Shown: one piece after another, positions 1 to 9,658 of the stretch | Layout of the letters: every line of letters starts with the position of its first letter | Position numbering within the stretch: position 1 is the first letter of the stretch | Assembly: GCF_036347055.1 (NCBI RefSeq) | Contig: NZ_CP108882.1 | Location: 1,612,001-1,676,000 of the forward strand | Reading direction: 5' to 3' | Source of the DNA: Streptomyces sp. NBC_00820 | GTDB lineage: Bacteria > Actinomycetota > Actinomycetes > Streptomycetales > Streptomycetaceae | Length of the DNA: 64,000 nt | Program-made: the position numbers and the translations under genes | The notes under the pieces: model-generated | What the model was told of the DNA's origin: nothing | The model's database searches: none | Seen by the model: only the letters and a program-made list of their open reading frames with translations

Positions 1-135
1 ACTCCCTCTCGGGCCGCCCCGCGCCCGGTCGGCGCGGTCGGCCATGACATGGTGTCGGGATCCCGTGCGGGAAACAGACGCGCCCGGGGCGCGCGGGGCG
101 CCGTCCTGCCGCGCCGCCACCGCCCCGGGGCGTGA

Positions 136-693
136 CTACTTGGTGCCGGAGTCGCCTTCGGTCTTCTTCGGCTCTTCGTCCGCCTCGGCCTCGGCGGCAG
201 CGGGCGCGTCGGCCTTGACCTCGGCCTTGTCGGCCGTCTCGGCCTTGTCCTCGGCGGCCTTTTCCTCGGCCGGCTCGTCCTCGACGGCGTCCTTCTTGCC
301 GAAGTCGACGGGCTTGTCGTCGGAGGCGGCGGCAGCGGCGGGCTCGTCGGTCCCGGTGAGGGAGGAGGCGTCGTCCGGGACGATGGAGACGTCGGACTTC
401 AGGTCGTGCTCGACGCCGTGGACGATGCGGTTGTACTCGTCGTCGGTCAGGACGGCACCGATCGAGTTCTTGGCGAAGAGAAGGTCGACACCGGGGCCGG
501 CGTCAAGGAGGACGGTGTCCTCGTTGATCTCCTTGACCGTCGCGTACATCCCCCCGATCGTGCGGACGCCGGAGCCGGGCTGCATCTCGTTCCGCATCTG
601 GTTGGCCTGCTGCTGCTTCTTCTTGGCCGAGCGCGTCATCAGGAACATGGCCGCGATGAGCACGATGAACGGGAGAAGGGTCAAGGTATTCAC
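136..693 (-). CDS. yajC: YajC, preprotein translocase accessory subunit
   Basis: Small inner-membrane partner of SecDF in Sec-dependent export. The 185-residue product has one N-terminal membrane helix (about residues 2-20) followed by a Lys/Gln-rich stretch, a YajC core to about residue 100, and a long acidic Ala/Glu/Lys tail that most YajC proteins lack. I chose the GTG at 693 because it has GAAGGA just upstream and starts immediately before the helix; the open frame continues upstream but reads as non-coding. secD and secF are expected downstream on this strand. The 135 bases left of the stop show no clear secD start (an ATG on the minus strand at 45 opens a frame that runs off the window, but I do not recognise it). 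Confidence 0.9.
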   Translation of the reverse strand: MNTLTLLPFIVLIAAMFLMTRSAKKKQQQANQMRNEMQPGSGVRTIGGMYATVKEINEDTVLLDAGPGVDLLFAKNSIGAVLTDDEYNRIVHGVEHDLKSDVSIVPDDASSLTGTDEPAAAAASDDKPVDFGKKDAVEDEPAEEKAAEDKAETADKAEVKADAPAAAEAEADEEPKKTEGDSGTK

Positions 694-860
694 GGGACGG
701 GATTTCCTTCGCACGACCGCGGCGGACAGCGGCCTGATGGATGGGGGTGAGGTGGGCGCCGCCCGCAAGGGCGGCATCGGCGGAGTCTAAGCGAGTCCGC
801 GTGCATGGAACAACGCTCAGCATGGCACCTGGGTTCCTGCCCCCGCCAATGCCCCCGCCG

Positions 861-1955
861 TCACGCCCTGAACAGGTCCTGTTGTCCGTTTCCCGAGGCC
901 GCCGAGCCCGGCGGGGTCAGGCCGAGATGCGCCCATGCCGCGGGAGTGGCGACGCGGCCACGCGGAGTGCGGGCGAGCAGACCCTCCCGCACCAGGAAGG
1001 GCTCGGCGACCTCCTCGACCGTCTCGCGCTCCTCCCCCACGGCGACGGCGAGCGTCGACAGGCCGACCGGGCCGCCGCCGAACAGCTTCAGCAGAGCCTG
1101 GAGCACCGCGCGGTCGAGGCGGTCGAGGCCGCGCGGGTCGACCTCGTAGACGGCGAGGGCGGCCTCGGCGATCTCGCGGGTGATCAGGCCGTCCGCCTTG
1201 ACCTGGGCGTAGTCGCGCACGCGGCGCAGCAGACGGTTGGCGATACGGGGTGTGCCCCGGGACCGGCCGGCGATCTCGGCGGCGCCGTCGGACTCGATCC
1301 CGACGTCGAGCAGGCCGGCCGAGCGGTGCACGACCCGCTCCAGCTCGGTGGGCTCGTAGAACTCCATGTGCGCGGTGAAACCGAAGCGGTCGCGCAGCGG
1401 GGGCGGCAGCAGGCCCGCGCGCGTGGTGGCGCCGACCAGGGTGAAGGGCGGCAGTTCCAGCGGGATGGCGGTGGCGCCGGGGCCCTTGCCGACGATGACG
1501 TCGACCCGGAAGTCCTCCATCGCCATGTACAGCATCTCCTCGGCGGGCCGGGACATGCGGTGGATCTCGTCCAGGAAGAGGACCTCGCCCTCCTGGAGGG
1601 AGGAGAGGATCGCGGCGAGGTCGCCGGCGTGCTGGATGGCGGGGCCGGAGGTGATGCGGATGGGGGCGCCCATCTCGGCCGCGATGATCATCGACAGGGT
1701 GGTCTTGCCCAGGCCGGGGGCGCCGGAGAGCAGGACGTGGTCGGCGGTGGCGCCGCGCGCGCGTGCGGCGCGCAGGACGAGGTCGAGCTGTTCGCGGACC
1801 TTCTCCTGGCCGATGAACTCGCCGAGGTCCTTGGGGCGCAGGGCCGCCTCGACGGCCTGGTCCTCCCGGTCGGCGACCGAGTCCACCAGCCGCTCCTCGG
1901 CGGGGCCGCCGAGCCGCTCCTCGGCGGGGGGTTCGGTCGTGTCGTCCCAGTTCAC
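861..1955 (-). CDS. ruvB: RuvB, Holliday junction branch-migration motor
   Basis: AAA+ ATPase that, with RuvA, drives branch migration of Holliday junctions. The 364-residue product shows the Walker A segment [11 protein letters not shown], the Walker B FLDEIH, the sensor-1 GATTRAG and the C-terminal winged-helix region ([17 protein letters not shown]). It starts at GTG 1955 with AGGAG about 9 nt upstream. It follows ruvA by 28 bases, so ruvC-ruvA-ruvB form one leftward operon. Length and motifs are normal for the family. Confidence 0.97.
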   Translation of the reverse strand: MNWDDTTEPPAEERLGGPAEERLVDSVADREDQAVEAALRPKDLGEFIGQEKVREQLDLVLRAARARGATADHVLLSGAPGLGKTTLSMIIAAEMGAPIRITSGPAIQHAGDLAAILSSLQEGEVLFLDEIHRMSRPAEEMLYMAMEDFRVDVIVGKGPGATAIPLELPPFTLVGATTRAGLLPPPLRDRFGFTAHMEFYEPTELERVVHRSAGLLDVGIESDGAAEIAGRSRGTPRIANRLLRRVRDYAQVKADGLITREIAEAALAVYEVDPRGLDRLDRAVLQALLKLFGGGPVGLSTLAVAVGEERETVEEVAEPFLVREGLLARTPRGRVATPAAWAHLGLTPPGSAASGNGQQDLFRA

Positions 1956-1983
1956 TGAAGTACTCCTAGCGGGGTGGCGCAGG

Positions 1984-2589
1984 TCAGCGGGCGCGGTTCA
2001 GGGTCTGCAGGGCGGCCTTGAGCAGCGCGCCCACCTGGGGTGTGCCCTCGGCGGCCTCGGCCTGGGGGGCCACGGCGGACACGGCTTCGTCGGCCTCGCG
2101 ACCGGCGTAGCCGAGGCCGACGAGGGCCGCGTGCAGCTGGTCGCGCCAGCCCTGGGTGACCGGGGTGCCGGCCACGGCGGCGCCGGTGGGCGCGCCGAGC
2201 CGGTCCTTCAGCTCCAGCAACAGCTTCTGCGCGCCCTTCTTACCGATGCCGGGGACGGCCGTGAGGGCCTTCTCGTCGCCGGTGGCGACCGCGCGGCGCA
2301 GGGCGTCCGGGCTGTGTACGGCGAGCATGGCCTGGGCGAGGCGGGGGCCGACTCCGCTCGCGGTCTGCAGCAGGACGAAGACCTGGCGCTCGTCGTCGTC
2401 GGCGAAGCCGTACAGGGTCAGGGAGTCCTCGCGCACGACGAGCGAGGTGTGCAGCTTGGCGGGCTGCCCCAGGCGGAGCCTGGAGAGCGTGTCGGGCGTG
2501 CACTGCAGGGACATGCCGACGCCGCCGACCTCGACGACCGCCGCGTCCGGGGCGAGTGCGGCAACCGTGCCGCTGACGAAGGCGATCAT
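1984..2589 (-). CDS. ruvA: RuvA, Holliday junction DNA-binding subunit
   Basis: Binds four-way junctions and loads RuvB. The 201-residue product begins MIAFVSGTV, the N-terminal OB fold, followed by two helix-hairpin-helix segments ([13 protein letters not shown] and [13 protein letters not shown]) and the small C-terminal domain that contacts RuvB. Its ATG overlaps the ruvC stop codon as ATGA (2586-2589), indicating translational coupling. An open frame continues far upstream of this ATG, but that part is the shadow of ruvC. Confidence 0.97.
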   Translation of the reverse strand: MIAFVSGTVAALAPDAAVVEVGGVGMSLQCTPDTLSRLRLGQPAKLHTSLVVREDSLTLYGFADDDERQVFVLLQTASGVGPRLAQAMLAVHSPDALRRAVATGDEKALTAVPGIGKKGAQKLLLELKDRLGAPTGAAVAGTPVTQGWRDQLHAALVGLGYAGREADEAVSAVAPQAEAAEGTPQVGALLKAALQTLNRAR

Positions 2590-3161
2590 GCCGTTCGGCC
2601 TTTCGGTGATGTCGGTGATGTCGGCGAGGTCCGCGAGGCCGGTGCCTTGGCGGTGTGCAGGGCGACGGCCTGCTGGAGCCGGTTCTGGGCGGGGGCCCGC
2701 CAGATGTGGCAGATGGCGAGCGCGAGGGCGTCCGCGGCGTCGGCGGGCTTGGGCGGGGCGGACAGCCGCAGGAGGCGGGTGACCATGGCTCCGACCTGGG
2801 CCTTGTCGGCGCGGCCGCTGCCGGTGACGGCGGCCTTGACCTCGCTGGGGGTGTGCAGGGCGACCGGGATGCCGCGCCGGGCGGCGCACAGCATGGCGAC
2901 CGCGCTGGCCTGGGCGGTGCCCATGACGGTGCTCACGTTGTGCTGGCTGAAGACGCGCTCCACGGCGACGAACTCGGGCCGGTGTTCGTCGAGCCACTGC
3001 TCTATGCCCTGCTCGACGGCGAGCAGGCGGTGGCTGAGTTCGGCGTCGGGGGGCGTGCGGACGACTCCGACGCCGATCATGGTCAGCGGGCGTCCGGCGA
3101 CTCCCTCGACCACTCCGACACCGCATCGGGTCAACCCCGGGTCCACCCCCAGTACGCGCAC
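2586..3161 (-). CDS. ruvC: RuvC, crossover junction endonuclease
   Basis: Resolves Holliday junctions by symmetric metal-dependent cleavage. The 191-residue product has the RNase H-like active-site segments: [10 protein letters not shown] near the N-terminus (first Asp), VERVF (Glu), and [10 protein letters not shown] near the C-terminus (Asp residues). I chose GTG 3161, so the protein begins VRVLGVDPG, because GGAGG lies a few bases upstream; a longer 209-residue reading to 3215 adds unconserved sequence. First gene of ruvCAB. A strong hairpin (3243-3272) separates it from yebC upstream. Confidence 0.96.
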   Translation of the reverse strand: MRVLGVDPGLTRCGVGVVEGVAGRPLTMIGVGVVRTPPDAELSHRLLAVEQGIEQWLDEHRPEFVAVERVFSQHNVSTVMGTAQASAVAMLCAARRGIPVALHTPSEVKAAVTGSGRADKAQVGAMVTRLLRLSAPPKPADAADALALAICHIWRAPAQNRLQQAVALHTAKAPASRTSPTSPTSPKGRTA

Positions 3162-3242
3162 CCCAGCCCCTCCTTCGATCTCCTGTTTGCGCAGGCTATC
3201 GGGTGCCACTGACAACGCGGTGCAGCCGCCCCCGGCAAGGCG

Positions 3243-3272
3243 ACGGGCCGACGGGGTGTCCCGTCGGCCCGT
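3243..3272 (-). terminator. Terminator hairpin between yebC and ruvC
   Basis: A perfect 13-bp stem, ACGGGCCGACGGG paired with CCCGTCGGCCCGT, closes a 4-base loop 28 bases past the yebC stop codon. No U-run follows, which is usual for Streptomyces terminators. It suggests that ruvCAB is transcribed separately from yebC. Confidence 0.75.
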
Positions 3273-3299
3273 GAGACCCTGCGAAAAGCGCGCCCGGTG

Positions 3300-4052
3300 T
3301 CAGGCGTCGACCTTCTCCATGACCTCGTCGCTGACATCGAAGTTGGCGAAGACGTTCTGCACGTCGTCGCTGTCCTCGAGCGCGTCGATCAGCTTGAAGA
3401 TCTTCTTGGCGCCCTCCTCGTCCAGCTCGACCTGCATGGTCGGGACGAAGTTGGCGTCGGCCGAGTCGTAGTCGATGCCGGCCTCCTGGAGGGCGGTGCG
3501 GACCGCGACCAGGTCGGTGGCCTCGCTGAGCACCTCGAAGGACTCGCCGAGGTCGTTGACCTCTTCGGCACCGGCCTCCAGGACGGCGCCGAGGACGTCG
3601 TCCTCGGTCAGCTCACCCTTGGGGACGACGATGACGCCCTTGCGGTTGAACAGGTACGAGACGGAGCCCGGGTCGGCCATGTTGCCGCCGTTGCGGGTCA
3701 TGGCGACGCGGACGTCGGAGGCGGCACGGTTGCGGTTGTCGGTGAGGCACTCGATGAGCACCGCGACGCCGTTCGGACCGTAGCCCTCGTACATGATCGT
3801 CTCGTAGTCGGCGCCACCGGCCTCGAGACCGGCGCCGCGCTTGACCGCGGAGTCGATGTTCTTGTTCGGGACCGAGCTCTTCTTGGCCTTCTGAATGGCG
3901 TCGAACAGGGTCGGGTTGCCGGCCGGGTCGGCGCCGCCCGTACGGGCCGCGACCTCGATGTTCTTGATCATCTTCGCGAAGAGCTTGCCGCGCTTGGCGT
4001 CGATCACGGCCTTCTTGTGCTTCGTCGTAGCCCATTTAGAGTGGCCGGACAT
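3300..4052 (-). CDS. YebC/PmpR family protein
   Basis: The 250-residue product begins [15 protein letters not shown] and is full length for the YebC/TACO1 family. Members have been described as transcriptional regulators, and more recently as translation factors that help ribosomes through proline-rich stretches; which role applies cannot be read from sequence. The family Asp/Glu-rich C-terminal half is intact. The start has AAGGAG 9 nt upstream. It lies between pdxT and ruvC, as in mycobacteria, and is followed by its own terminator. Confidence 0.95.
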   Translation of the reverse strand: MSGHSKWATTKHKKAVIDAKRGKLFAKMIKNIEVAARTGGADPAGNPTLFDAIQKAKKSSVPNKNIDSAVKRGAGLEAGGADYETIMYEGYGPNGVAVLIECLTDNRNRAASDVRVAMTRNGGNMADPGSVSYLFNRKGVIVVPKGELTEDDVLGAVLEAGAEEVNDLGESFEVLSEATDLVAVRTALQEAGIDYDSADANFVPTMQVELDEEGAKKIFKLIDALEDSDDVQNVFANFDVSDEVMEKVDA

Positions 4053-4103
4053 CTGCCTGTCTCCTTCGCGTAACCCAACTCTGTACGAACCCCAGAGATC
4101 CTA

Positions 4104-4706
4104 CTAGGCGTCCGGTGTCCGGTTCGCTCGCACCATGTCGACGAACAGGGAGTGCACGCGGTGGTCGCCGGTCAGCTCCGGGTGGAACGACGTGGCGAGC
4201 GCGTTGCCCTGCCGGACCGCGACGATGTGGCCGCCGTGCTCGGCGAGCACCTCGGCCCCGGCCCCGACGGACTCGACCCAGGGGGCGCGGATGAAGACGC
4301 CCTCCACAGGGGCGCCCGTGACGCCCTTGACGTCGACCGCCGCCTCGAACGACTCGTTCTGCCGGCCGAAGGCGTTGCGGCGCACGATCATGTCGATGCC
4401 GCCGACCGTCTCCTGGCCCGAGCGCGGGTCGAGGATCTTGTCGGCGAGCATGATCATGCCCGCGCAGGTGCCGTAGACGGGCATGCCGCCCCGCACGCGC
4501 GCGCGAAGGGGCTCCATCACGCCGAAGAGGACGGCCAGCTTGGAGATGGTGGTGGACTCTCCGCCGGGCAGGACGAGACCGTCCACCTCGGCGAGTTCCT
4601 CGGGGCGCCTGACCGGCCTGGCCACGGCGTCCGCCGCGGCCAGGGCGATGAGGTGCTCCCGCACGTCGCCCTGGAGGGCCAGGACGCCGATGACGGGGGT
4701 GTTCAT
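4104..4706 (-). CDS. pdxT: PdxT, glutaminase subunit of PLP synthase
   Basis: Class I glutamine amidotransferase that supplies ammonia to PdxS for pyridoxal 5'-phosphate synthesis. The 200-residue product shows the nucleophile Cys in GTCAGMIML, the oxyanion strand LPGGESTTI, and the His-Glu pair in FHPELTGD. It starts 13 bases after the pdxS stop codon, so the two subunits are co-transcribed in the order pdxS-pdxT. Confidence 0.96.
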   Translation of the reverse strand: MNTPVIGVLALQGDVREHLIALAAADAVARPVRRPEELAEVDGLVLPGGESTTISKLAVLFGVMEPLRARVRGGMPVYGTCAGMIMLADKILDPRSGQETVGGIDMIVRRNAFGRQNESFEAAVDVKGVTGAPVEGVFIRAPWVESVGAGAEVLAEHGGHIVAVRQGNALATSFHPELTGDHRVHSLFVDMVRANRTPDA

Positions 4707-4719
4707 GGGTGTCAGTGCC

Positions 4720-5625
4720 TTACCAGCCGCGGTTGGCGTAGCGCTCGGTCTCGGGGAGGGTGTCGCAGTTGATGCCGACCATGGCCTCGCCGAGGTTGCG
4801 GGACGCGTCCGCGATGATCTTCGGGTCGTCGTAGAAGGTGGTGGCCTTCACGATGGCGGCGGCGCGCTTGGCCGGGTCGCCGGACTTGAAGATGCCGGAG
4901 CCGACGAAGACGCCCTCGGCGCCGAGCTGGCGCATCAGGGCGGCGTCGGCCGGGGTGGCGACGCCACCGGCGGAGAAGAGGACCACCGGGAGCTTGCCCA
5001 GCTCGGCGACCTCCTTGACCAGCTCGTAGGGGGCGCGCAGCTCCTTGGCGGCGGCGAACAGCTCGTTGTTGTCGCAGCCGCGCAGCTTGGCGATCTCGCC
5101 CTTGATCTGGCGCAGGTGACGGACGGCCTCGACGACGTTGCCGGTGCCGGCCTCGCCCTTGGAGCGGATCATGGCCGCGCCCTCGGCGATGCGGCGCAGG
5201 GCCTCGCCCAGGTTGGTGGCACCGCAGACGAAGGGGGTCGTGAAGGCCCACTTGTCGGAGTGGTTGACCTCGTCGGCCGGGGTGAGGACCTCGGACTCGT
5301 CGATGTAGTCGACGCCGAGGGACTGCAGCACCTGGGCCTCGACGAAGTGGCCGATGCGGGACTTGGCCATGACCGGGATCGAGACGGCGTCGATGATGCC
5401 CTCGATCATGTCCGGGTCGGACATACGGGCGACACCGCCGTCCTTGCGGATGTCGGCCGGGACCCGCTCCAGGGCCATGACCGCGACGGCGCCCGCGTCC
5501 TCGGCGATCTTCGCCTGCTCCGCGTTGACGACGTCCATGATCACGCCGCCCTTGAGCTGCTCGGCCATGCCGCGCTTCACGCGGGCGGTGCCGGTCTCGG
5601 GAGCCTGGTTCTCATTGGTGGACAC
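4720..5625 (-). CDS. pdxS: PdxS, PLP synthase lyase subunit
   Basis: Makes pyridoxal 5'-phosphate from ribose 5-phosphate, glyceraldehyde 3-phosphate and ammonia delivered by PdxT. The 301-residue (beta/alpha)8 barrel includes the substrate-binding lysine in [10 protein letters not shown] and the second lysine in SKGEAGTGN; the phosphate-binding loops and the C-terminal tail are present. It starts at GTG 5625 with GAGG upstream. The MITE at 5811-5960 lies upstream of its promoter region. Confidence 0.97.
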   Translation of the reverse strand: MSTNENQAPETGTARVKRGMAEQLKGGVIMDVVNAEQAKIAEDAGAVAVMALERVPADIRKDGGVARMSDPDMIEGIIDAVSIPVMAKSRIGHFVEAQVLQSLGVDYIDESEVLTPADEVNHSDKWAFTTPFVCGATNLGEALRRIAEGAAMIRSKGEAGTGNVVEAVRHLRQIKGEIAKLRGCDNNELFAAAKELRAPYELVKEVAELGKLPVVLFSAGGVATPADAALMRQLGAEGVFVGSGIFKSGDPAKRAAAIVKATTFYDDPKIIADASRNLGEAMVGINCDTLPETERYANRGW

Positions 5626-5806
5626 GGGGTGACCTCACTGACGGTGAAGAGGGTTTGTGCATCAGCGAGGAAACGTGAACCGACCAGGCCAAAGCAAGGG
5701 CCAATGGCAAGCCGGTGGATCGTTTTGGCCGGACCTGACCCGAACCTGGCCCCCCGCGCGTGGCCGGAGGCGCTGCCGAACCGTGCTCTTCAGGAGGCCG
5801 GTGCGG

Positions 5807-5964
5807 CTAGGGGGTGTCGTTTGGATCAGCTCGGGTCCGCGACGCCCGGCACGGCACCTCGCCGCGTTGTCGGATCGGCCGAGTACGTCCGGTACGCGGC
5901 AGATCCTCCGCCTTGCGAGGCACCGCACCGGACGCCGCGGCCTGATCCGAACGACACCCCCTAG
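5807..5964. mobile_element. 150-bp MITE with CTAG target duplication
   Basis: The element itself is 5811-5960. Its ends are 19-bp terminal inverted repeats, GGGGTGTCGTTTGGATCAG at the left and the complement of GGGGTGTCGTTCGGATCAG at the right (one mismatch). It is flanked on both sides by CTAG (5807-5810 and 5961-5964), a perfect target-site duplication. The interior is also roughly self-complementary, so the whole element can fold into one long hairpin. It has no open frame of its own, so it would have been moved by a transposase encoded elsewhere. CTAG fits the YTAR target reported for the IS427 group of the IS5 family; that assignment is inference. Confidence 0.85.
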
Positions 5965-6503
5965 GCCATGCGCTTCACGAGGGCCGCGGGCGGCTCGTCG
6001 TCCATCTCGAAGGCCAGCGGGAACGGGGCGTGGCCGGCCAGCCGGAACCAGCGCACCTTGCGGTGCTCGCGGAGCCTGCGGGCGGCTCCCACGGCGTCGT
6101 TGAGGAAGCGGCGGGCCATCGGGACCCTGCGCACCGCCTCGGCCAGCTCACGGGCCGCCTCCTCGCCTCCGGGGGCCATGCGGACGGCCTCCACCTGCCC
6201 CGGGTCCCCGAAGACCGCGCGCAGGGCCTGGCTCAGCTCGCTCTCGGCGACCTCCCGGTGGTCCTCCTCGGCCTGGCGGGCGGCGTGCGCGGCCTCGTAG
6301 AGCACGATCGAGGCGGCCGGGTCCAGCACACCCGAGGTGGCCAGCTCCTGCGCCACGGAGGCTCTGCGCAGCAGCTGCGCGTCGAGCGCGGCGCGGGCGG
6401 CGTCCATGCGCACGTGCAGCCGGTCCAGCCGTCCTGCCGTCCAGCTCAGGTACACGCCGATCGCGACGAACGCGACGAGGATCCAGATGAGTGTTGCGGT
6501 CAC
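5961..6503 (-). CDS. Membrane-anchored protein, weakly LemA-like
   Basis: A 180-residue protein with one N-terminal membrane helix (about residues 4-22, LIWILVAFVAIGVYLSW) and then a charged, helical cytoplasmic or external domain. The C-terminal third (FLNDAVGAARRLREH ... FPLAFEMDD) loosely recalls the LemA pattern, but I would not assign it on that alone. No catalytic motif is seen. In mycobacteria this position next to pimA is held by a Nudix gene; this is not one. Its TAG stop lies in the right CTAG of the adjacent MITE, so the insertion left the protein unchanged. Confidence 0.8.
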   Translation of the reverse strand: MTATLIWILVAFVAIGVYLSWTAGRLDRLHVRMDAARAALDAQLLRRASVAQELATSGVLDPAASIVLYEAAHAARQAEEDHREVAESELSQALRAVFGDPGQVEAVRMAPGGEEAARELAEAVRRVPMARRFLNDAVGAARRLREHRKVRWFRLAGHAPFPLAFEMDDEPPAALVKRMA

Positions 6504-6636
6504 GGGCGAAGGCTATCGGTGGGCCGGCGGCCCACCCGCATCCCCGTCCGGGCCGGGCGGTGCCGGCACGGCGTCCCCGCGGTCCGTCGCGATCCCGCGA
6601 GGTACGCCGCGTGCCGCGCCCCGCGCCGTCGGTGCC

Positions 6637-7797
6637 TCAGTCCCGGGCCAGCCCGAAGCGCGCCCACAGCCCCGTCCGCTCGTCGGCGTCGACCGCGCTC
6701 GTCCCCGCGGTGACCGTCTCGTACACCGACAGGATGTCCGCGCCGACCGTCGACCAGTCGAACCGCCGCACGTGCGCGCTTCCGCGCTCGCGCAGTTCGG
6801 CCCGCCGCGCGGGGTCCGCGAGCAGGCGTACGGCGGCCTCGGCGAGGGCGTCGGCGTCCTCGTTGGCGAAGACCTCGCCGGCCGCGCCCCGGTCGAGGAC
6901 CTGGACGAAGGCGTCGAGGTCGGAGGCGAGGACGGGGGCGCCCGCCGACATGGCCTCGACGAGGATGATGCCGAAGCTCTCGCCGCCGGTGTTGGGCGCG
7001 ATGTACAGGTCGACGCTGCGCAGGAGGCTCGCCTTGTCCTCGTCGCTGACCATGCCGAGGAACTCCACCCGGGACCGCAGTTCCGCGGGCAGCTCCGCGA
7101 CGGCGGCCTCCTCGTCGCCCCGGCCCGCGACCAGCAGCCGCGCCCCCGGCCGGGCCGCCAGGATCTTCGGCAGGGCCCGCATCAGGACCGGCAGGCCCTT
7201 GCGGGGCTCGTCGATACGGCCGATGAAGCCGATCGTCTCGCCCTGCCACCGCGCCTTGGCCTCGGCCTTGGCGAAGAAGCCGACGTCGACGCCGTTCGGG
7301 ATGACCACCGCGTCCCCGCCCAGGTGCTCGACCAGGGTGCGGCGCGCGTACTCGCTGACGGCGATCCGGGCGCTGATCTTCTCCAGCGCGGCCTGGAGGA
7401 TCGAGTACGCGGCGATCATCGCGCGCGAGCGCGGGTTGGACGTGTGGAAGGTGGCCACGATGGGGCCCTGCGCCGCCCAGCAGGTGAGCAGGCCCAGCGA
7501 CGGCGAGGTCGGCTCGTGGATGTGCACCACGTCGAACGCGCCGTCGTGCAGCCAGCGGCGCACCCGCGCGGCGGACAGGAACCCGAAGTTCAGCCGGGCC
7601 ACCGAGCCGTTGTACGGCACCGGGACCGCTCGGCCGGCCGAGACGACGTACGGCGGCAGCGGTGTGTCGTCGTCGGCGGGCGCGAGGACGGACACCTCGT
7701 GGCCGAGGCCGATGAAGTACTCGGCGAGGTCGCGGATGTGGAACTGGACGCCCCCGGGCACGTCCCAGGAGTACGGGCAGACGATCCCGATTCTCAC
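6637..7797 (-). CDS. pimA: Phosphatidylinositol alpha-mannosyltransferase (PimA-like)
   Basis: GT-B fold glycosyltransferase of family 4 that transfers mannose from GDP-mannose to phosphatidylinositol at the inner face of the membrane, the first step of PI-mannoside synthesis. The 386-residue product has the N-terminal IGIVCPYSWDVPGGVQ acceptor segment and the C-terminal donor region GGESFGIILVEAMSAG with the E-x7-E motif. The GTG at 7797 overlaps the preceding acyltransferase stop as GTGA, which decides the start; the longer reading to 7833 lacks support. Context with pgsA and the acyltransferase fixes the role. Confidence 0.92.
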   Translation of the reverse strand: MRIGIVCPYSWDVPGGVQFHIRDLAEYFIGLGHEVSVLAPADDDTPLPPYVVSAGRAVPVPYNGSVARLNFGFLSAARVRRWLHDGAFDVVHIHEPTSPSLGLLTCWAAQGPIVATFHTSNPRSRAMIAAYSILQAALEKISARIAVSEYARRTLVEHLGGDAVVIPNGVDVGFFAKAEAKARWQGETIGFIGRIDEPRKGLPVLMRALPKILAARPGARLLVAGRGDEEAAVAELPAELRSRVEFLGMVSDEDKASLLRSVDLYIAPNTGGESFGIILVEAMSAGAPVLASDLDAFVQVLDRGAAGEVFANEDADALAEAAVRLLADPARRAELRERGSAHVRRFDWSTVGADILSVYETVTAGTSAVDADERTGLWARFGLARD

Positions 7798-8702
7798 GAC
7801 GGTCCCTTCGCCGGGTCGAGGTCGGCGAGCCACAGACGCTGGAGCATGTGCCAGTCCTCCGGATGGTCGGCGATCCCGGTGGCGAAGGCGTCGGCCAGCG
7901 CCTGTGTCATGACAGACGTCTTCTCCGCCCGGGTACCTGATTCCGGCACCTCGATCGGAGCGTGCACCTTTCCCTGCATGACGGGCGATTCGTCGTACCA
8001 GAGCGTGACCGGCAGCAGCAGCGCGCCGGTCTGCTGGGCGAGCAGGGCCGGGCCGGCGGGCATCCGGGTCCGCTCGCCGAAGAAGTCGACCTCGACGCCG
8101 GAGGCGGACAGGTCACGGTCGGCGACCAGGCAGACCAGGCCGCCGTCACGCAGCCTGCGGGCCAGGGTGCCGAAGGCGGAGGCGCCGTTGTGCGCGAGCA
8201 CCTCCATGCCGAGGCCCTCGCGGTAGGCGACGAAGCGGTCGTACAGCGTCTCGGGCTTGAGGCGCTCGGCGACCGTGGTGAAGGGGGTCTCCAGTTTCGT
8301 GGTGACCCAGGCGCCGGCCAGGTCCCAGTTGGCCAGGTGCGGCAGGGCCAGTATCACGCCGTTTCCGGCGGCGAGCCCGTCGACCAGGTAGTGCTCGCCC
8401 TTGGGGTCGAAGCCGCCCTTGATCCGCTCGGGGCTCCAGGCCGGGAGCCGGAAGGACTCCATCCAGTAGCGCAGGTAGGAGCGCATGCCCGCGCGGGAGA
8501 GTTCTGCGAGGCGCTCGGGGGTCGCGTCCGGCACCACGCGCGCGTAGTTGGCCTCCAGGCGCTGGACGCCCTTGCCGCGCCGTTTCCAGGCGAGGTCGGC
8601 GATGGTCCGGCCGAGGCGGACGGCGACGGGCTCGGGGAGCTTCTTGACGGTGCTCCAGCCCAGGCCGTACAGCGTGTCGGTGATCCGTTCGGTGGTGCTC
8701 AC
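7794..8702 (-). CDS. PI-mannoside acyltransferase (PatA-like, LpxL/HtrB family)
   Basis: Membrane-associated acyltransferase expected to acylate PI-mannosides. The 302-residue product shows LpxL-family features, including a HxxxxD-type segment (LPHLANWDLAG) near residue 128 and downstream regions GLVCLVADRDLSASG and GPALLAQQTGA. The open frame extends to 9638 by running through pgsA antisense to its frame; I set the start at GTG 8702 because it overlaps the pgsA stop as GTGA. It is followed by pimA with another 4-base overlap, so pgsA-acyltransferase-pimA are translationally coupled. Confidence 0.92.
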   Translation of the reverse strand: MSTTERITDTLYGLGWSTVKKLPEPVAVRLGRTIADLAWKRRGKGVQRLEANYARVVPDATPERLAELSRAGMRSYLRYWMESFRLPAWSPERIKGGFDPKGEHYLVDGLAAGNGVILALPHLANWDLAGAWVTTKLETPFTTVAERLKPETLYDRFVAYREGLGMEVLAHNGASAFGTLARRLRDGGLVCLVADRDLSASGVEVDFFGERTRMPAGPALLAQQTGALLLPVTLWYDESPVMQGKVHAPIEVPESGTRAEKTSVMTQALADAFATGIADHPEDWHMLQRLWLADLDPAKGPS

Positions 8703-9376
8703 TCGGCAGCCCCGCTCCCCCGGACCGCGTCCTGCCGCGCCGCCTCCGCGTCCGCCTCGGCGGACTCGCGGCGGACGGTGACGACCCGCTGGACCAGCGT
8801 GACGAGGCTCCCCACGGCGACGATCCACAAAGCGATCGGCAGCAGCCACTGGATGCCCGGCACGCCGAACTTGTGCAGGCCCGCGAAGCCGGCCGCGACC
8901 AGCGAGATCACCAGCCGTTCGGCGCGCTCGACGAGCCCGTTGACGGCCACGGGCAGCCCGATCGACTCGCCGCGCGCCTTCGTGTACGACACCACCTGGC
9001 CGCTGGCCAGGCAGAAGATCGAGACGGCGCACATGACGTTGTCGTCGCCGCTGCCCGCGTACCAGAGGGCGAAGCCGCCGAAGATCGCGCCGTCGGCGAC
9101 CCGGTCCAGGGTGGAGTCGAGGAAGGCGCCCCAGCGGCTGGAGCGGCCCAGCTGGCGTGCCATGTTGCCGTCGACCAGGTCCGAGAAGACGAAGAGCGTG
9201 ATGACGATGGTGCCCCAGAAGAACTCGCCCCGGGGGTAGAAGACCAGCGCGCCCGCGACCACGCCGGCCGTGCCGAGGAGCGTGACCGTGTCGGGGCTCA
9301 CGCCTCTGCGGATGAGAAACGCGGCGAACGGTGTGAGGACACGCGTGAAGAATGCACGCGCGTACTTGTTCAGCAT
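8699..9376 (-). CDS. pgsA: CDP-alcohol phosphatidyltransferase, PI-phosphate synthase
   Basis: Integral membrane enzyme joining CDP-diacylglycerol to an alcohol; in actinobacteria the gene in this position makes phosphatidylinositol phosphate from inositol phosphate. The 225-residue product has the full family signature D-x2-DG-x2-AR-x8-G-x3-D-x3-D, seen as DLVDGNMARQ followed by GAFLDSTLD (about residues 71-100), and several hydrophobic helices. I start it at ATG 9376 (MLNKYARAFF), giving normal family length; an upstream extension to 9493 looks non-coding. It is the first gene of the PI-mannoside operon. Confidence 0.93.
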   Translation of the reverse strand: MLNKYARAFFTRVLTPFAAFLIRRGVSPDTVTLLGTAGVVAGALVFYPRGEFFWGTIVITLFVFSDLVDGNMARQLGRSSRWGAFLDSTLDRVADGAIFGGFALWYAGSGDDNVMCAVSIFCLASGQVVSYTKARGESIGLPVAVNGLVERAERLVISLVAAGFAGLHKFGVPGIQWLLPIALWIVAVGSLVTLVQRVVTVRRESAEADAEAARQDAVRGSGAAE

Positions 9377-9658
9377 GGCCTTCCCGAGGGTCGGTGTAGC
9401 CGCGGCCCCTGGTGGCCACCGGCTGGCCCATCGTAGCCACGCACGCGGGCGCGTGGCGGGCGGGCACCCGCGGTCCGCGCCGATCCGGGGCACCCGGGCC
9501 CGCGCGGGGGCGCATGGCGTGATCGCCGTCCGCCGTATGGACGCGGCATGACGGGAGTGGAAAGCTCGAAGGACCGCGGGCGTCGCAGGAGCCGCCAGTG
9601 CACGCGGTACCGCGTGTCCGCGCCCACAGTGACCTCACCGTGCACGGGAGGCAGGATC

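Noticed and set aside
1..135. Possible 5' end of secD on the minus strand from an ATG at 45
   Set aside because: SecD is expected here, but only 15 codons are inside the window and they do not resemble a SecD N-terminus I know.
7794..9638. 614-residue fusion reading of the acyltransferase
   Set aside because: The upstream part is the shadow of pgsA; GTG 8702 overlaps the pgsA stop as GTGA, the same coupling as the next gene.
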